This document shows positions 36,940 to 50,700 of a stretch of DNA of 64,000 bases, piece after piece. Below the pieces are notes generated by a model. The model made no database searches. It saw only the letters and a program-made list of their open reading frames with translations, and was not told the origin of the DNA. The DNA comes from Sitta carolinensis (lineage: Eukaryota; Chordata; Aves; Passeriformes; Sittidae): contig CM063285.1 in the NCBI GenBank assembly GCA_032173965.1, positions 22,355,660-22,419,659 of the forward strand, given 5' to 3'. The position numbers and the translations under genes are program-made. The stretch's first letter is position 1, and the number at the start of each line of letters is the position of its first letter.

Positions 36940-39354
36940 CCCCTGAAAAGGAAGATTAGCCTTTTTGGTACTCAATTTGGAAATTGCATTCTGCATTCTT
37001 GAGTTTTCCCTGTGCTTCAACAACGAGAGTCTTCAATTTGCCTTAAAATAGAACTGTATTGCTGAACACTAAAAATCTGCTGTATCCTGCCCCAGAATGA
37101 GATTAATTTCAATGTTCCAAATGTTAATCATTTGTACGATATACAGTCAAATTTATTTTGGAATCTTTCCAACTAGAAGGCAATTTGTGAACTTCAACCT
37201 CTTCCTAATCTTTCTTTCACTCTTAGTTCCCGAGTTAAGCCCTGATGCAGTGCTCTATACTAAGGATGACAAAACAAAGAACTCTCTACTCCTTCTCACT
37301 TAAAAAGCTATTGTCTTTTCTGTTCAGAAATTTTCTGTAATACTTTAATGGGACTTATTTTTGTTAAAAGCCTAAACTGAGCTAAAATGATAGACGATCA
37401 AATTAAATGTTCTTTTTATAGTACCTCTAAACCCCAGTCAACATTCCTGTAATAATCTCCATAGCCTTATGCTGTCAAATAAAATCCGTTGAAAATCACC
37501 TCACTTCATTTTCCATTTTACTATATCAAGTTTCTAAGGCTAGATTTCAGGTACATTTCCCCACAGACTTGACCCAAATTCCATATAATCCCATTAAGGC
37601 TTTTCCAAATATTTTTCTCACCTTGGGACCAGGTTTCACCATTATTTTAATCACTATAAGAAGAAAAAAAAGAAAAGTTACACTTAAAGTACACAGAAAA
37701 AGAGACTGACATACAACTAATTGCAACAATTTGTTGAGCGTTCTGCCTGTTGTTGAGTTTTTCATACTATCCTAAATGCTAACACAAAAGATAATTACTG
37801 ATCTTTTAGTAGCTGGAAGAGGGTAGAATTACTTGCCACTACTTTTTGTGTAACTCAGAGGATCTGTATTCAGAGCTTACTTCATGAAGAAATACCAAGT
37901 AATATAACCTGTCTTATTAAAAGACCAGCATTAAATAATACTTCTATCGCTAATTAAACACATTCTCTTCTTTCCATATTACAGGAATGTTGCTATAGAA
38001 ATGAAGTATTTTTCTAAACACAGTTTATTAAATATGGCATATCAAATTCAGCAAGGTACTATATGTGTCTGCCAGCAGATTCCCTGCCCAAGTAAAGCTT
38101 GGCACAGAGGAGACTTACCTAGTAAAACACAGCTGAGACCTCCCATTTCCAAATGGGGAAACAAGATTACAAAGAAAACAACATGGATAACTATTCTGTT
38201 AATTTAATTTCATGTTGATTCTAAAAGAAGCACACTATACAAGTATAAGGAGAATCAGACTTTCTGTCTGCATGTCCTCTTTGTCTGACATTTCCTTGAA
38301 ATGTTGACATTAATATTTGATTCCAATTTGTTGTGTAAAGAGCACAGGTTTTGCAGCTATCAAATGGACTGAAAAGAGTACAGGAACTAAACCCCGAAGT
38401 ACTTCGGTAGTAAAAACAGCTATAATTAGAGAGAATGCAGCAGATACAGTGCTAATGATAACTTAGAAAATCCTGATCTGTTATAAAGCTAATCTCTAAA
38501 ATACTGCACGTATCATTGCCTTTCTCTGTCATGTAAGTTTTGCAAAAAAAAAGTTACATACCAAGACCAGGGATCAAATCCTTAGTGCCCTTACTGTGTG
38601 TTTACCCACAAACTCTGTATGTCGAGTTGTCTCAGCTATGGTGACAAACAAGCAGCAGCAGAATGTCATGGCTGTCAACGTGCTAGTTAGAAAAGAACAA
38701 AAGCAACATACCAATCCTTGCAGTGAATTCAACAGTAATAAGAACTACAGCTAACGTTTAAGACCAGATGCAAACTCCCTTCTTCTGTCTATGGAAACGT
38801 TCAGTAATAACAGACTTATATATAAAAATGAAATCATGGCTGAAGACTATCTTTCATTATTTCTAATGGCCTATATGTGCCCCTTTCCCTCTGCTGAAAA
38901 GAAAAATTTCCTGAAAGGGCACTTGAGCACATTAACATTTCAGTTCGTTTCTTCTCAGTGATATTTTAAAGGTGGATTAAGTTATTATCCTCAACTAGTC
39001 ATACTTTTTCAGGATCAGGTGTAGTTCACTTTAGTGATAGAAGCGAAAAACAGCAAAATGTTTTCCAGGTCAACAGCTATGACCTACTGCATTGAAACAA
39101 CAATCTTCCCTCTTAAGTACTTGAGAGAACCTGTCTGCTCTAGACTGTGAGGTCAGTTGGGATCTGAATCCTTATGCCAAGCCTCTCCATCTAGAGCCCA
39201 GTTTTCTCTATGGACCTTGAAGTACTGTAGAAAAATCATGGTGCCTTTGAAAAAATTCCATTTTGTTGTAAATCTTACACTAGAGCATCTCTCTCAGATT
39301 TTAGGAGAGATGATCCAACCACACTATTAAATCCAAAAGTGGATAGCACTGCAT

Positions 39355-39376
39355 CAGTCTCACTGGCCTGAGACTG
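39355..39376. repeat. 8-bp inverted repeat, 6-base loop
   Basis: cagtctca, loop ctggcc, tgagactg. Perfect arms, but short enough to be chance. Confidence 0.6.
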
Positions 39377-40227
39377 TGTTTTCCTCCAGCCCCCTGTCTT
39401 GTCACTATGAAGTGAAATTTAAAACTATTAAAAAAAATAGAGTTGCCTCAGCAGCAACAGTGCTAAAACATTTAAAAAGCTCAGAGGAGAAATATGTCTA
39501 AGCTGCCCTGCTGAGCACTTCTAACAAAAACCTACTTATAAAAGGAGGTAGAATTAGTCTACTCTTTGCTATTACGATCACTACAGAAACAATTTTATTT
39601 ATTCTTATGAGATAGGGAAATTACTAAACCAAAACCACTGTGCACACAGATAAAGGAAGACAATAAGGCAACAACAACAGAAAAGGAGACAACTTTTTTA
39701 AGTTACAAAAAAATTGTATATCCTCCGTTCTATATTCTTTTTAACTAGACTAGAAAGTAACTTTCCTAGCCTGGTAGTGGTGCTCAGCAACAATTTCTAA
39801 ATTTGGAAAGCAGTGCATGTATCTATGTGTTTGTGGTAAAGTACACACAAATATACATACTTTTTCTCAAACATATTCTGCAATTCAACTTCCGTAATTA
39901 TGTATCATTTGTGTTACACCTAAAAAGAAAATTACTTACTTATTGTATCATTCTCCCTCAAGTACTTCCTGTACCCTACTGATTAAATAAGCTAGTAAAT
40001 AATGGATAGTTGCACATTCTGACTTAGAAAAGGAGCGAACATCTTGTAAACTTCCTCAACAGAACAGAACCAAATCTAATACTTAAAGCTTGCAATTTAC
40101 ATTCAAAAATTACACAAAATACTATCACAGACTATTTAGTGAACACGGTTTTAACTCTCTTGTAGTTCTTAAGTGTAGCAAAGTCTCTCATTTAATATTA
40201 ATTTTTGATATAAACATAAAATAAATC

Positions 40228-40520
40228 TAGGTTGTAAACCACCTCTGGAAGTCATCTAGTCTTAACCACTGCTTAAAGCATGTCCAATTACAAAAGACTA
40301 CAGAGTCACACTCAGTCAAACTTTGAGTATCTCTACGAACAGAATTTCCAACTCCTGGTCTGGGCAACCCATTCCACTGTTTGTCTTCTCACAAGAAATT
40401 GTTTTTATTGCACTTAATTAGGGTTTTCCTGTTGTAATATGTCCTTTACCTCTAATCCCATCCCTGCCTATCAGTAAGGAGAATAGCCTGGCTCTACCTT
40501 CTCTAAACTACTACAAGGGC
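40228..40520 (-). mobile_element. Ancient CR1 LINE 3' fragment
   Basis: Reverse-complement CR1 landmarks are spread across the plus strand: ctggaagtcatctagtc, gggcaacccattccactgtt, cacaagaaattgtttttattgc and cctgttgtaatatgtcc. They appear in the expected order with heavy substitution, so this is an old insertion. Both boundaries are approximate. Confidence 0.75.
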
Positions 40521-40784
40521 AGTAGAAAACAGTAACAAAATTTGTCTTAGTCATCACTATTTAAGATTATTTTCTCATCCTCCTCGCATGCAAACACTTT
40601 TCAAGGACGTTCTAAACTTTTCTTGAGAGACAATATGCATAATCAAGTGAGTCCATGTTTTCCTATCCTAATGGACTATATATTCAGTAGTACAACAGAT
40701 TTAAAATTCTGTAATTAAAAAATATCTGTAGCACATAAATAAGGATCACAACCTAAAAAAAACCCCATTTTTATCCCCTACAAA

Positions 40785-40863
40785 TAGCTAAAAAATAAAA
40801 CAAACAAACAAACAAAAAAACCAAAAAATGCACAAAAACCCTCACAAAACCCACAACCCCCCC
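40785..40863 (+). repeat. A/C-rich low-complexity tract with a (CAAA)n core
   Basis: Contains caaacaaacaaacaaa near 40801 and then A-rich and C-rich runs ending in ccccccc. On the minus strand this is T/G-rich. It lies about 270 bases beyond an ancient CR1 fragment. Confidence 0.85.
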
Positions 40864-41217
40864 AGATCTATTTTCTGCCTGTCAGGCCCTAGAATACAGT
40901 CAAGTCAGCTCTTCTTCTACAGCTTACATTGAATACTGGAGCAGAGCCTATGAATATCCTGCCAATTTCCAAGCTGTTACAGTGCATTAGCATCGACAAG
41001 CCTTATTTTCAGCCACACACAACATTTTCAAGAAGATTACAGCCCAATGTTTTTTTCTAATAAAGTATTTAATGTTTTGTTTGATAGCTGACATGCCTAG
41101 AAAATAAAAAAACGATCTATAAAAGAACAGAAGCACAACAAATAAGTCCATACTGATAAGACAGGGGTTAATGGTTTTAAACTGGTAAGAACACAAACAC
41201 AGAGAAGATATAAGGAA

Positions 41218-41417
41218 GAAAACTTTTTTGATGAGGATAGTGAGACTGCAACAGGTGGCCCAGAGAGGTGGCAGGTGCCCTGTCTGAAAACATTCAAAGC
41301 CAGGCTGGATGGGATACTGAGAAACCTGGTCTAGTTGAAGACATCCCTGCTTATGGCAGGAGGTTTCAACTGAAGACCTTTAAAAGGTCTCTTGAAACCT
41401 AAACTATTCTATGAGTT
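41218..41417 (+). mobile_element. CR1 LINE 3' terminal fragment, about 200 bp
   Basis: Plus-strand CR1 tail: acaggtggcccagagaggtg, caaagccaggctggatggg, cctggtctagttgaag, then a diverged end with aaactattctatgag. Diverged but unmistakable. Confidence 0.9.
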
Positions 41418-43406
41418 TATGAAAAACATAGAAACCTTTTTTTATTGTACGAACTCTATACTATTATATATTATACTTAAATATGATAATACTTATTCCA
41501 AAGACCAAAATTATGAGGAGAACTGTTCCATGATGCTAAGCACATCTTTATTTCAAATCCCTACTCAACACATGGCAGGGTTTTGATTGCCTTTTATGAT
41601 GAAATCTATTCAGTAAAGAAAAGCATGTATTTCCATGTTTTTTTCTGGCTTGACAGTACTGCTTGCAGCTACATCAGGATCAATGGCTGCACCCATTTCC
41701 AAACTTGAGTTCTCGTCACCTTCCAGATTCCAATTCTGTGCATCCTCTAAAAGTGGCAAACGTATTTGAAATTAATCATAATATCCTGTGGAAGAGACTC
41801 TCGTATTACTAAAACTCCTTTGGCTTTTTACCCCAAGTCCCTTTATACTAAATCATCTTCAAGTTTTCAAGACAGAGAATGAGAGACTGGACCTTGTTTT
41901 CTTTGCTTTACAGTGAAGGAGCAGGAAGAAACATTACTGACCTTTCAATTTGGACACTATCTGCATGCAGATTTACTGTCTGAATAGCTTTGACTGATAT
42001 TAAGGCATTTATTATCTCAGAGCTAGAGTTCAGTTCCAGATTTTAAAGCATGTAGTAGGGCAAAGTGCTTTTCAATACCTGTCCTCCCACTACATGTATC
42101 ATTAGCCTCACTGCAGTTTTCCTACTTATACAGGAATATTATGACTACTTCTGGAATATTTACAGACATCTGAATGTGGACAAGCACTTTTCACAGAGTT
42201 CTCACACATTTTTTAAACACAAAGAATTCCATTGCATATATTGCCATCATCAAGAAAGAAGTCTTCACAAAAGCACTGAAATACTTACATTATAAATAAG
42301 CAATATATTTTTGGAATAAATATAAATTTTATAATAGAACACTTTGTTCTGTTTTTCACTAGAAAGTAGAGACTGTGTCTAAAGTGGCCAGTGAAAACTA
42401 CTGATTTCCTAAACAGTTTGACAGATTACCATGTACACAATTCCAAGAAATTGCTCTTATCTACCTGCCTATAAGATATCAAGCCAGTTATTTTCCAGCA
42501 GTCTACTGAAACCACATAAATCCTGTTTCAGAACTATGTACCAGAAGCCCACACACATATTCATTACATTTTAACAAATAAGCTTTTCTTTCAAATTGTT
42601 TACTTAAATCAACAGTAAAAATATGACAAATTAGACAGTTTTGTTATAAGGTACACAGATACACACACATGTATAAGCAACATAACTAACAAGAATATGT
42701 GCCTTTATGTAGATCATGTTCTGGTTTATTTTTTAAAATAATCCGCATTTTAGCTTGTTAGCATCATATTTAACTAGAAAATATTTTTCCCTGAAAAACA
42801 GAAGAATATGAAAATGAAGCAGAATAAACAAGTTAAGATGCCTGCTTAAGCAACTGCTCACATTAAACTACCAAACACAGAAACAGAATTGTCACAGGAA
42901 TTACACAGACAAGAAACTCAATATTCACGTTTATAAGAAGGAAACACTGGACAGAATCCAAAAGCCTATTTTCTTACTCTTTAAAAACAAAACCAAAACA
43001 ATTTAGGACAATACAAAACAACTTTAAGAGTTGGATCATTTTTTTTTTAATATGTGTGTGTGTACATGTGACACATATTTGGCATTGCTGTCACTTGAGC
43101 TGCAAGAGAATTCCACCAAAAAGCTGTGTGCTAGGCTCATAACTGGGACAAATCAAAATGCCTTAAAAAGCATAACAGAAAAAAAGAAATCCACACAAAA
43201 AAAGACACACTCAAAAACTACCAAACTCCTAAACATAGAAGACATTCTGGAGTTTATCAACAGCCTACTTTAAGATGTGAACTTGAAAGCAATGACTAAC
43301 AGCTTCATCTGTTAACTCAGGGAACTACCAGCATCTGCAGTTTACAGGATCAGAGAAAGAGAAATTCAAATTGGCATGAACAACTGAATACTTTTAATTT
43401 CACCAA

Positions 43407-43452
43407 GGCTTCAAAGCAGGCTCAACCAGACCAGGTTGCTCAGGGCCACATT
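43407..43452 (-). mobile_element. Tiny CR1 remnant
   Basis: About 45 bases containing ccagaccaggttgctcaggg, a conserved internal stretch of the CR1 3' region in reverse complement. The flanks are not recognisable. It could be a relic of a larger eroded copy. Confidence 0.5.
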
Positions 43453-46400
43453 CATTTGGGATTTTAATTCTTTAATTTACTATGACAGCTTGCATGAAAG
43501 AAACTTCATTGAAACTTTACATGTAATCTCTGCATTTATTCTGCACAAAACATGACAGATAAAGCAGTTGACTTTAATTTTAAAGTAGAATCAAGTTTAA
43601 GAACTTAAACTGATTTACGAATAAGTATGTTCTCTCTGGGGGATACGCAACATTCCTCTGAGTTTCACAGACAGAAAACCTGTGTTTTTATAGACCTCCC
43701 TTGAAGAAGTTTTTGAATAAGAGTAGTCAGGCTCTAAGCGTAACATTCTCATCAGATGTTCTCTTCAGTGTATGTTCCATTAGACATGACAATGCTACAG
43801 TATTGATCCATCACTTCTATTTCATTAAATATTTAATAGCTGATCTTGTGCAAAAAATTAGTTTTAATAACTTTTTTTTATGTTACACTCAATACTATTA
43901 CTTTTTTCAAGTTAGAAGACTTGAATATGTAAAACAACCCACAGAAACAAGAGATTACACTTTGGTACACAACTTGAAGTATAAACTAACTTTACCTTCC
44001 TCTTTCTTTCTGTAGTTCTGTGCCCTCACTGCCTATTCTGCACTTTGAAACATGACTGAAACACAAGTATAATGACTCCTAAGTCCTTTGCCCGTGAAGT
44101 CAAGCATGGCTCATAGAAAATCCCTTTCACTTAATAGGTTCAAGATATGAGCATGCAGGCACAAGGCTATATCATACTGTGTAGCAACAACAGGACCAGT
44201 AAATCCATCAGGCTGAAATTTTAAGTATAATTTCTGAACACTTGATTTTGTAACTTTGATATTCTAAGGATCAGCCTGATAACTGTACATCAGACTGGGA
44301 GTATTAAGGAATTTTTTTCCAGAGCTTGGTAGTGAAATTACTTGGCCTATGTAACACAGGACATTAGGGTAAGTAAATAATGCTTTTTTTCTGGCCTTAA
44401 ATTTATCAATCAATAATCTTTGCTTCTGTGGGTCTACTTACTATATTACAGGTATAGTGTATGGAAAACTGGAGACCGTCAAGTTTAAAAAGAAGTTGAA
44501 ATTATGAGAAATACCTGACAAAACAAAATCTGGACAGATTTTCCAAAGTCGCCAGTTGCCTATATTCACCACAAAAAACAATTAAAGCCAAAAGCACTAG
44601 CAGATTTAGGCATATCTCTGAGTGAAAGCACTCATTATTTATATTAAACAAGATTTTTAAAAACCCAGCAGTATCAATCCTTGTACTCCAAGTAGTCAAA
44701 AATAATATGGGAGACTGGGACTACTCAGAACAGGGCTGATAAATCCCAGTTCATTAACAGAGGTGCTGGTTGGGTTTACTGATCTGCAGATCTTTTTTTA
44801 AAAAAGACAAAATTAGGAAAACCAGAATGAGTAAAAGTGAAGACAATAATATAGAAAAAATCATGACAGGTTTGGTTTTTTCCTTAGTTTATTTTCTGTT
44901 CTTTTGGTGAGGTGAATTTTGGTTTTTAATTGCCATTTTGAGGACAATTACATAATGAACTATACATGATTTTTGTCTTTAATGCACTGGAAGCAAATCA
45001 TGTGTCCATAGACTGACTGTTATTATAAAATAATAGCTTTAGCAATACATTTCAAAAACATGATATCACCACCTGTTTTTCAGAGTTCTTTTTGGTCACT
45101 AGTATTGGTTTTGGAGGTAGATTAAATAAAAGATTCACCCAGCTTGTATGTTTGCTAGGACTGGCATAAGCTGTGGAAAATTAATTTTTCAGTTTCCTTA
45201 TGACCCTAACTGTTCTTCCTGTGAAAATGAAATCCAATGAAACTGAAACAAATTCAACAAGAAGTACTTCTTTTCTGCTCTCAAAACGCATGGTCATCCA
45301 CCAGACTGAGAACCCACCAATGTTTCCATTACTTACGGTATACAGACTTTTCCATTTTCTTTATTAAAACTATTCTGTCTTTGGCTTTAAATTTCAAGCA
45401 AATCTATCTTGTATTCATTCCACTAGAGTTCCTGTGCATTTAAACACTTCCACTGACATAAAGGTTTCTGGTTTTAGAATGAAGGCCACTGTATGTAGGC
45501 AACTAACCGTGCCACATGGAACCATCTACCCCAATTTCCATCTCCAACTGGAGCCAAGACAGACAGCTGCAGTCTGTTATTGAAGAGACAGACTGATCGA
45601 TAACAAAGACACAGGTCTTAGAGAAAGCAAAGCAACATCCTTTCATTACCATTCCTTCTCCTTATCAGAGTACTCAAATATTAAGTAACTTTTTAAAATG
45701 AATATATAGTTTTTCATACCCTTCATCACTTGTTATGCTCTTTTTAATATTTATTCTAACTCTAGACTACATCTTGAGGGGTAAGAAGAGGGGGAATAAG
45801 AACGTGCCGCACAGAATTATACAGGAACTTAACCATATCTTCTAATTTGCTTTCTATTCTTTTCTAATAATTACTAGTATATGATTTTGACTTTCTTTTT
45901 GGTCAGCTGGTTCCTGTTAGTAATGGTAATGTCCTGTAACTCATCACCTGAATTCTGAATGTATACTAACTTACAGAAAAAACACGACTCAAAATTAATT
46001 AGAAGTTTTCACTGTTTTGTGTGCTCTCCTTCATTCTATGCAATTATCCCACAAGATTACAATCCAGTAAAATGAGAGAAAATACAAAAGAATTCTTAAA
46101 TATGATTTAAACAGTGTTGTATTGTAACAAATGTTATAAACAAAAGTCTTAGGTCTCCAGTGTTTTCAGTTCACTGACAAACAGCAACTAAAAAGTAAAT
46201 CAATAGAGACACAAGAAACACAGCTAACAATAAAAAAAGATAAAGCCTTCAAGATTGCAATTTTAACAGGATCCTTGGCAAAGAACCAGGGTACATAGCA
46301 CCCTTAATACATAAACACATTCAATTCTTGAAGCTGTCCAGGCACACAATTCTGAAACATGTTATTAATTACAGCAAAAGTCTTATAGTACAATTTCTGT

Positions 46401-47354
46401 AACATCGAAGTTTATGTAAAGCAAGAATCTTTGGTGAAGTGCACCAAAAAACAAAACTCCCCTCCAATATTCCTGATGTACAATAATGAGTGTGAACATC
46501 TGAGATAGCATGCATGTTGCACACCAATATATATCTTGCTTCAAAAAAACCCAAAGTCATTACAACTTAAAGTCTTCATGCATACCTTACCCAATACCAT
46601 AATTTTAAAACCCCATGAAGAGTTAAGCCAATCATTCTCAAGACAACAATTTCTATTAAGAAATACCATACCTCATAGCGTTTCTTTGACACTTGGTCTC
46701 ATTAGGATTCTAAAATGTCTGAGTCATCTTTTGTTCTGTCTGTTTCCCAAATCAAGTACTGATTTTGAATCAGGGAAAGGACAATAATAATTTTAAAAGA
46801 ATAAACTATAAGTTCATCAAAAAACAAGTTTTACACATGTATTTAAATACATACAGAATTAACAGGTTATCTGCCTTGACTGCAGCTGCTGTGGTTAAAA
46901 AGACAGAAAACAGACTAAAAGAAGAAAAAAAAAATAATGCAAACTGAATGGGATAGAAGATTAAGTACCCAACTCAGTCTACATTGATGAGTGTGCAATT
47001 GCCCTATATATAATATTCCAGTATGAAGAGAGGCATATATGTGGGGAAGTACTTCAGTACTAATTCATCATGTAATGCTTCTAAATTAGAAGCAGAAAAT
47101 GGGAGTCTGGGAGAAAAAGCTACCTCTGACTTCCACAATTTATGAACAATATATGACTACAGTAGCAAATCAAATTTTGAAAAGTGCTCTTATAGATAGA
47201 ATAAAGACAAATTTTGTCAATGTCTGGTCTCTCACAAGAGATAGCCTTGATAACAGGACAGCAGTAAAAGCAAACGTGGGAGAATAAAGGAGGAGGCAGA
47301 ACTCCAGCAAGACAGAATGAAAGGACTCAGAGAGAAGCCGCAGAAATAGGAACT

Positions 47355-47470
47355 GGCAGCAGGCTGTACTGAGTCTGGCTGGGATGGAGCTCAATTTCAC
47401 ATAGCAGCATGTACTGCTCCATTCTCCAACTCTGTGATTGGAAGCTGCAAGTCTAAAGTATCCATGCACT
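47355..47470 (+). mobile_element. Probable avian ERVL-type LTR fragment
   Basis: The segment actgagtctggctgggatgg, followed by agctcaatttcacatagcagc, resembles a common avian endogenous-retrovirus LTR motif ('ggctgggatggagttaatttt...cagcagc'). Only about 100 bases look related, there is no internal coding region nearby, and no second LTR was seen. It is read here as a solo or truncated LTR relic. Confidence 0.4.
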
Positions 47471-47730
47471 GCTATCAGTGCACATCATCAGCCTGCCCAT
47501 TTAAAACACAGGTAATTATTGCATGGGTAAGCACAACATGCATTTGCTTCTAAACAGTACTTATGAAGATGATTTATTTTGTTCAGACCTAAACCATATG
47601 TTTCTTTGAAGTATAAACTTTATCTAAATTAAAATATCTGTAATCCCAAATCTAGCATACATCTTAAATAAAAAACAGAGGAGATCACAAACTAACTTCT
47701 TCCTGTTTTAAGTCTTTTTTGATGTTACAG

Positions 47731-47738
47731 TGACGTCA
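47731..47738. promoter_or_regulatory. Full palindromic CRE
   Basis: tgacgtca is the complete cAMP-response element bound by CREB/ATF factors. It contains a CpG in a CpG-poor intron. Eight-base sites also occur by chance, and there is no sign of a promoter around it. Confidence 0.3.
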
Positions 47739-50700
47739 CACATGGGTTACTATCTACATAGTCTGTTATGGTATGCAAGCTCAGTTAGCTGGGATGAAGA
47801 AAAAGATGATTAATGTATGAAAAAGCCTTTGTCCTACAATAATTTGACACCTGTATAAAGACAGATAAAAGAAGGGAGGGAATTTTTTTATATAAAGACA
47901 CCACAATCAAACAGGTTTTTTGAAGGTAAAGAATAATGACACTTAGAATTGAGAGAAAAATCCATGATCTCCAGTCTATAACCACATGGTAACTCTAAAA
48001 GATTGAAGTTGCAAATAGCTACTTGCAACATTCAGTCAGAGAGAAACTGGCTCTTCCTGAACTTTTAGCAGTGTAAAGTTCGAGTAAAGACTACTTGATG
48101 CTTCCTTTAAAGATTACACACTGGGAAGAGACCCACATAAGCTGTGAAGACCTCAAAGAAGCTTCGTAATGTTAAAGGTGACACAATTGCCCCATTCTGC
48201 TATCAAAGTAAACAAGTAGCAGTTTACTTCAATGACTAAACTTTGAGATTACCTCACTTCTTTTCTATAAATATAGCATTCTGGATTTAAATATATACCC
48301 ACAACATAAACATTTTTCTCTAGATTATAAAAATTTCTCAGAATATGATTAACCTGAAAAGATCCATACACTCACTAAAGAGTGGCAAACCAGCAGCACG
48401 TGCCTACATATTCCATTTTGCCATCATCATCTGCCAAATTGTATCTACTTTTTAGATCATCATCTATAAGACAGTTCCATAACATCAGCTTCAGTTATGT
48501 CTACGTTAAACCTAAATAAGATATAAATCCAGAATTAGTGATCACATGCCACAAATATACTTCACATGCTCATCCTCTAAATTACATGGGAGTTAATGAA
48601 AACTGTGTCATAGTTTTGTTTCATTCATATAAATCCTCTTAAAGAGATAGAAAAACTAGAGTAAAAGTGTAGAATATTAATTTTGCAACTCTGCAGGTGA
48701 TCTGCAAAATCTTAAAATTTTCTTGTCTCCTATTTGAGGCCTGTGTATTCTGAAACACAAAGCACCATTAAGATTTCTATCCACAATTTTTCCACATTTC
48801 ACAAACTCACTATTTACTATATGATCACTGGGGGACCATAATACCTACTAAGGTTTTTTCAATGGCCTCAGTATTTTAGATTCCTCTAAAATTAATTTAA
48901 TAAGTCCTCTAACAACCAAGTTTTGTTGCTTATGTTTTCTCCTTCCCCTCTATATTGATTGTTGCCTAAATTTTCAGAAAATTGCATCTTTATTGAAGTT
49001 AATTTTTTGAAGATCAGTGATTTGTGAAGAAAACAAGTAATATCTAGCTGCTTTAAATGCAGATCAGTGTGTAAAACAACTTCATCTCAAACACTTGTGA
49101 TGCAAGTGTACAATCTGCCTTTGAATAAAATGGACCAACTCATGTCAGAACATGTTTCTGGAGATACTCATTTATCTTTCTAATCTGAATTGCTCTATGT
49201 CTCTCCTTGTTTTTTTGTAGCAGCAATACATCAGTTCATTCTATTTAAATCTGATACCAAGAGAAAGTAGAGAACAGCCTACCTTATAAAAAATGCCTAA
49301 ATATAGCCCACAAACTCTAAATTCAGTCATGACTACCACAATTCAGTTTTTTGCTTAAGATAAATTTCTGCACAAAACAAGGTGGCAAGTCAAGTACCAT
49401 GATAGTGCCTAAGGAGAGCTAAATTCAATGTGACTCTCAAATTCACTCTCAAAAGATGCACCATAACATTATTCTTTACTGAAGGCCAAATATTAGAGAA
49501 GAAACAAGAATATGAAGGTAGGATATGAAGAGCTAAGTATTCAGCTAACAAATTCCCTGGTAAATTGCTGTTTTTCCCTTTTTTTAATCTGATGATGAAA
49601 CAGCACTGATAAAATTCAAACACCTCCAGAGTTTGTAAGTAATGCAGTACCTCCTAATTTGTAAGCACTGCATCTAACAAACTAAAGCAGCTGTTAACCT
49701 GAGGGAACAACAAAACCCAAACAAGCAATATAAGTGACAACAGATTTATTCAGAATATCACTGTTTTCCAAATAGCAGCAATCCTATAGCCACTTTTAAT
49801 AGTTAAAAAACCCTTTAGTTTTAGTTTAGAGGAAAAGAAGACTAATCTTTTAAGTTTACAGAAGTAGGAAAAGGGATCACTGACAGACATGGGTACAAAT
49901 CCAGTGCTAGGAAATCCAAAGTAACTGATTAAGAAGGAAAAGAAATATAAACATATGGTCAAACTTAAGGAAAGCACGCGTAACTTTACATTAAGACCAA
50001 AATACAAACCTAAGTATGTTTTTCCTTCATTATTGGATTCAAATGTTGTTGGTTAACTGTTGAAAATCAAAGTCAAAAATACCCAAGATAACTTTTGTTC
50101 CTCATTGAAGCAGAAGCCAAACGATGTAGTCATAGCTGTCAAAAAAATCCTCTCAACTCAGAAGTACCTTAAGATCTATTTTAACCAGAAGTCGGCTCCT
50201 GGTTAAATTCTATGGAAATACAGATTATACATGGTTTGCGTAATCAGTTAAATAGAATGCTCTTCCTAATTTTTAAATATTCATATAGGACAAGGTTTGG
50301 AATATAAAATAAAACCATATCCCACCAGAAGGAGAGTAATTTGCATTCAAAGCTCTAACTCCAGCTGTGAATGGCAAAACAGAACAACAAAAAGGGGAGC
50401 AGCTAAAGCACTCTATGGAAACACATTAAGATACTGTAGCACTACAGCCTTTTAGCTTTTTTTTTAAGAGGAAGCCTCTATATGTTGATGCTTTTATCCG
50501 CAATTTTGGTTGCTTGTTAGTGCCAACTATAAGCTGCTGGACTAAAGACATTGAGCTTGACTTGTTTTATTTTCCCTCACATATTTCATACAAAGAAGTC
50601 ATTACTACGGATGCATGAGACTTTCTTTTTAGGATCATTAGGTTTCATTTTCTCCATACTTTTATGTTAAAAAAAGAAAGAATACTGTAGATAAAACAAG

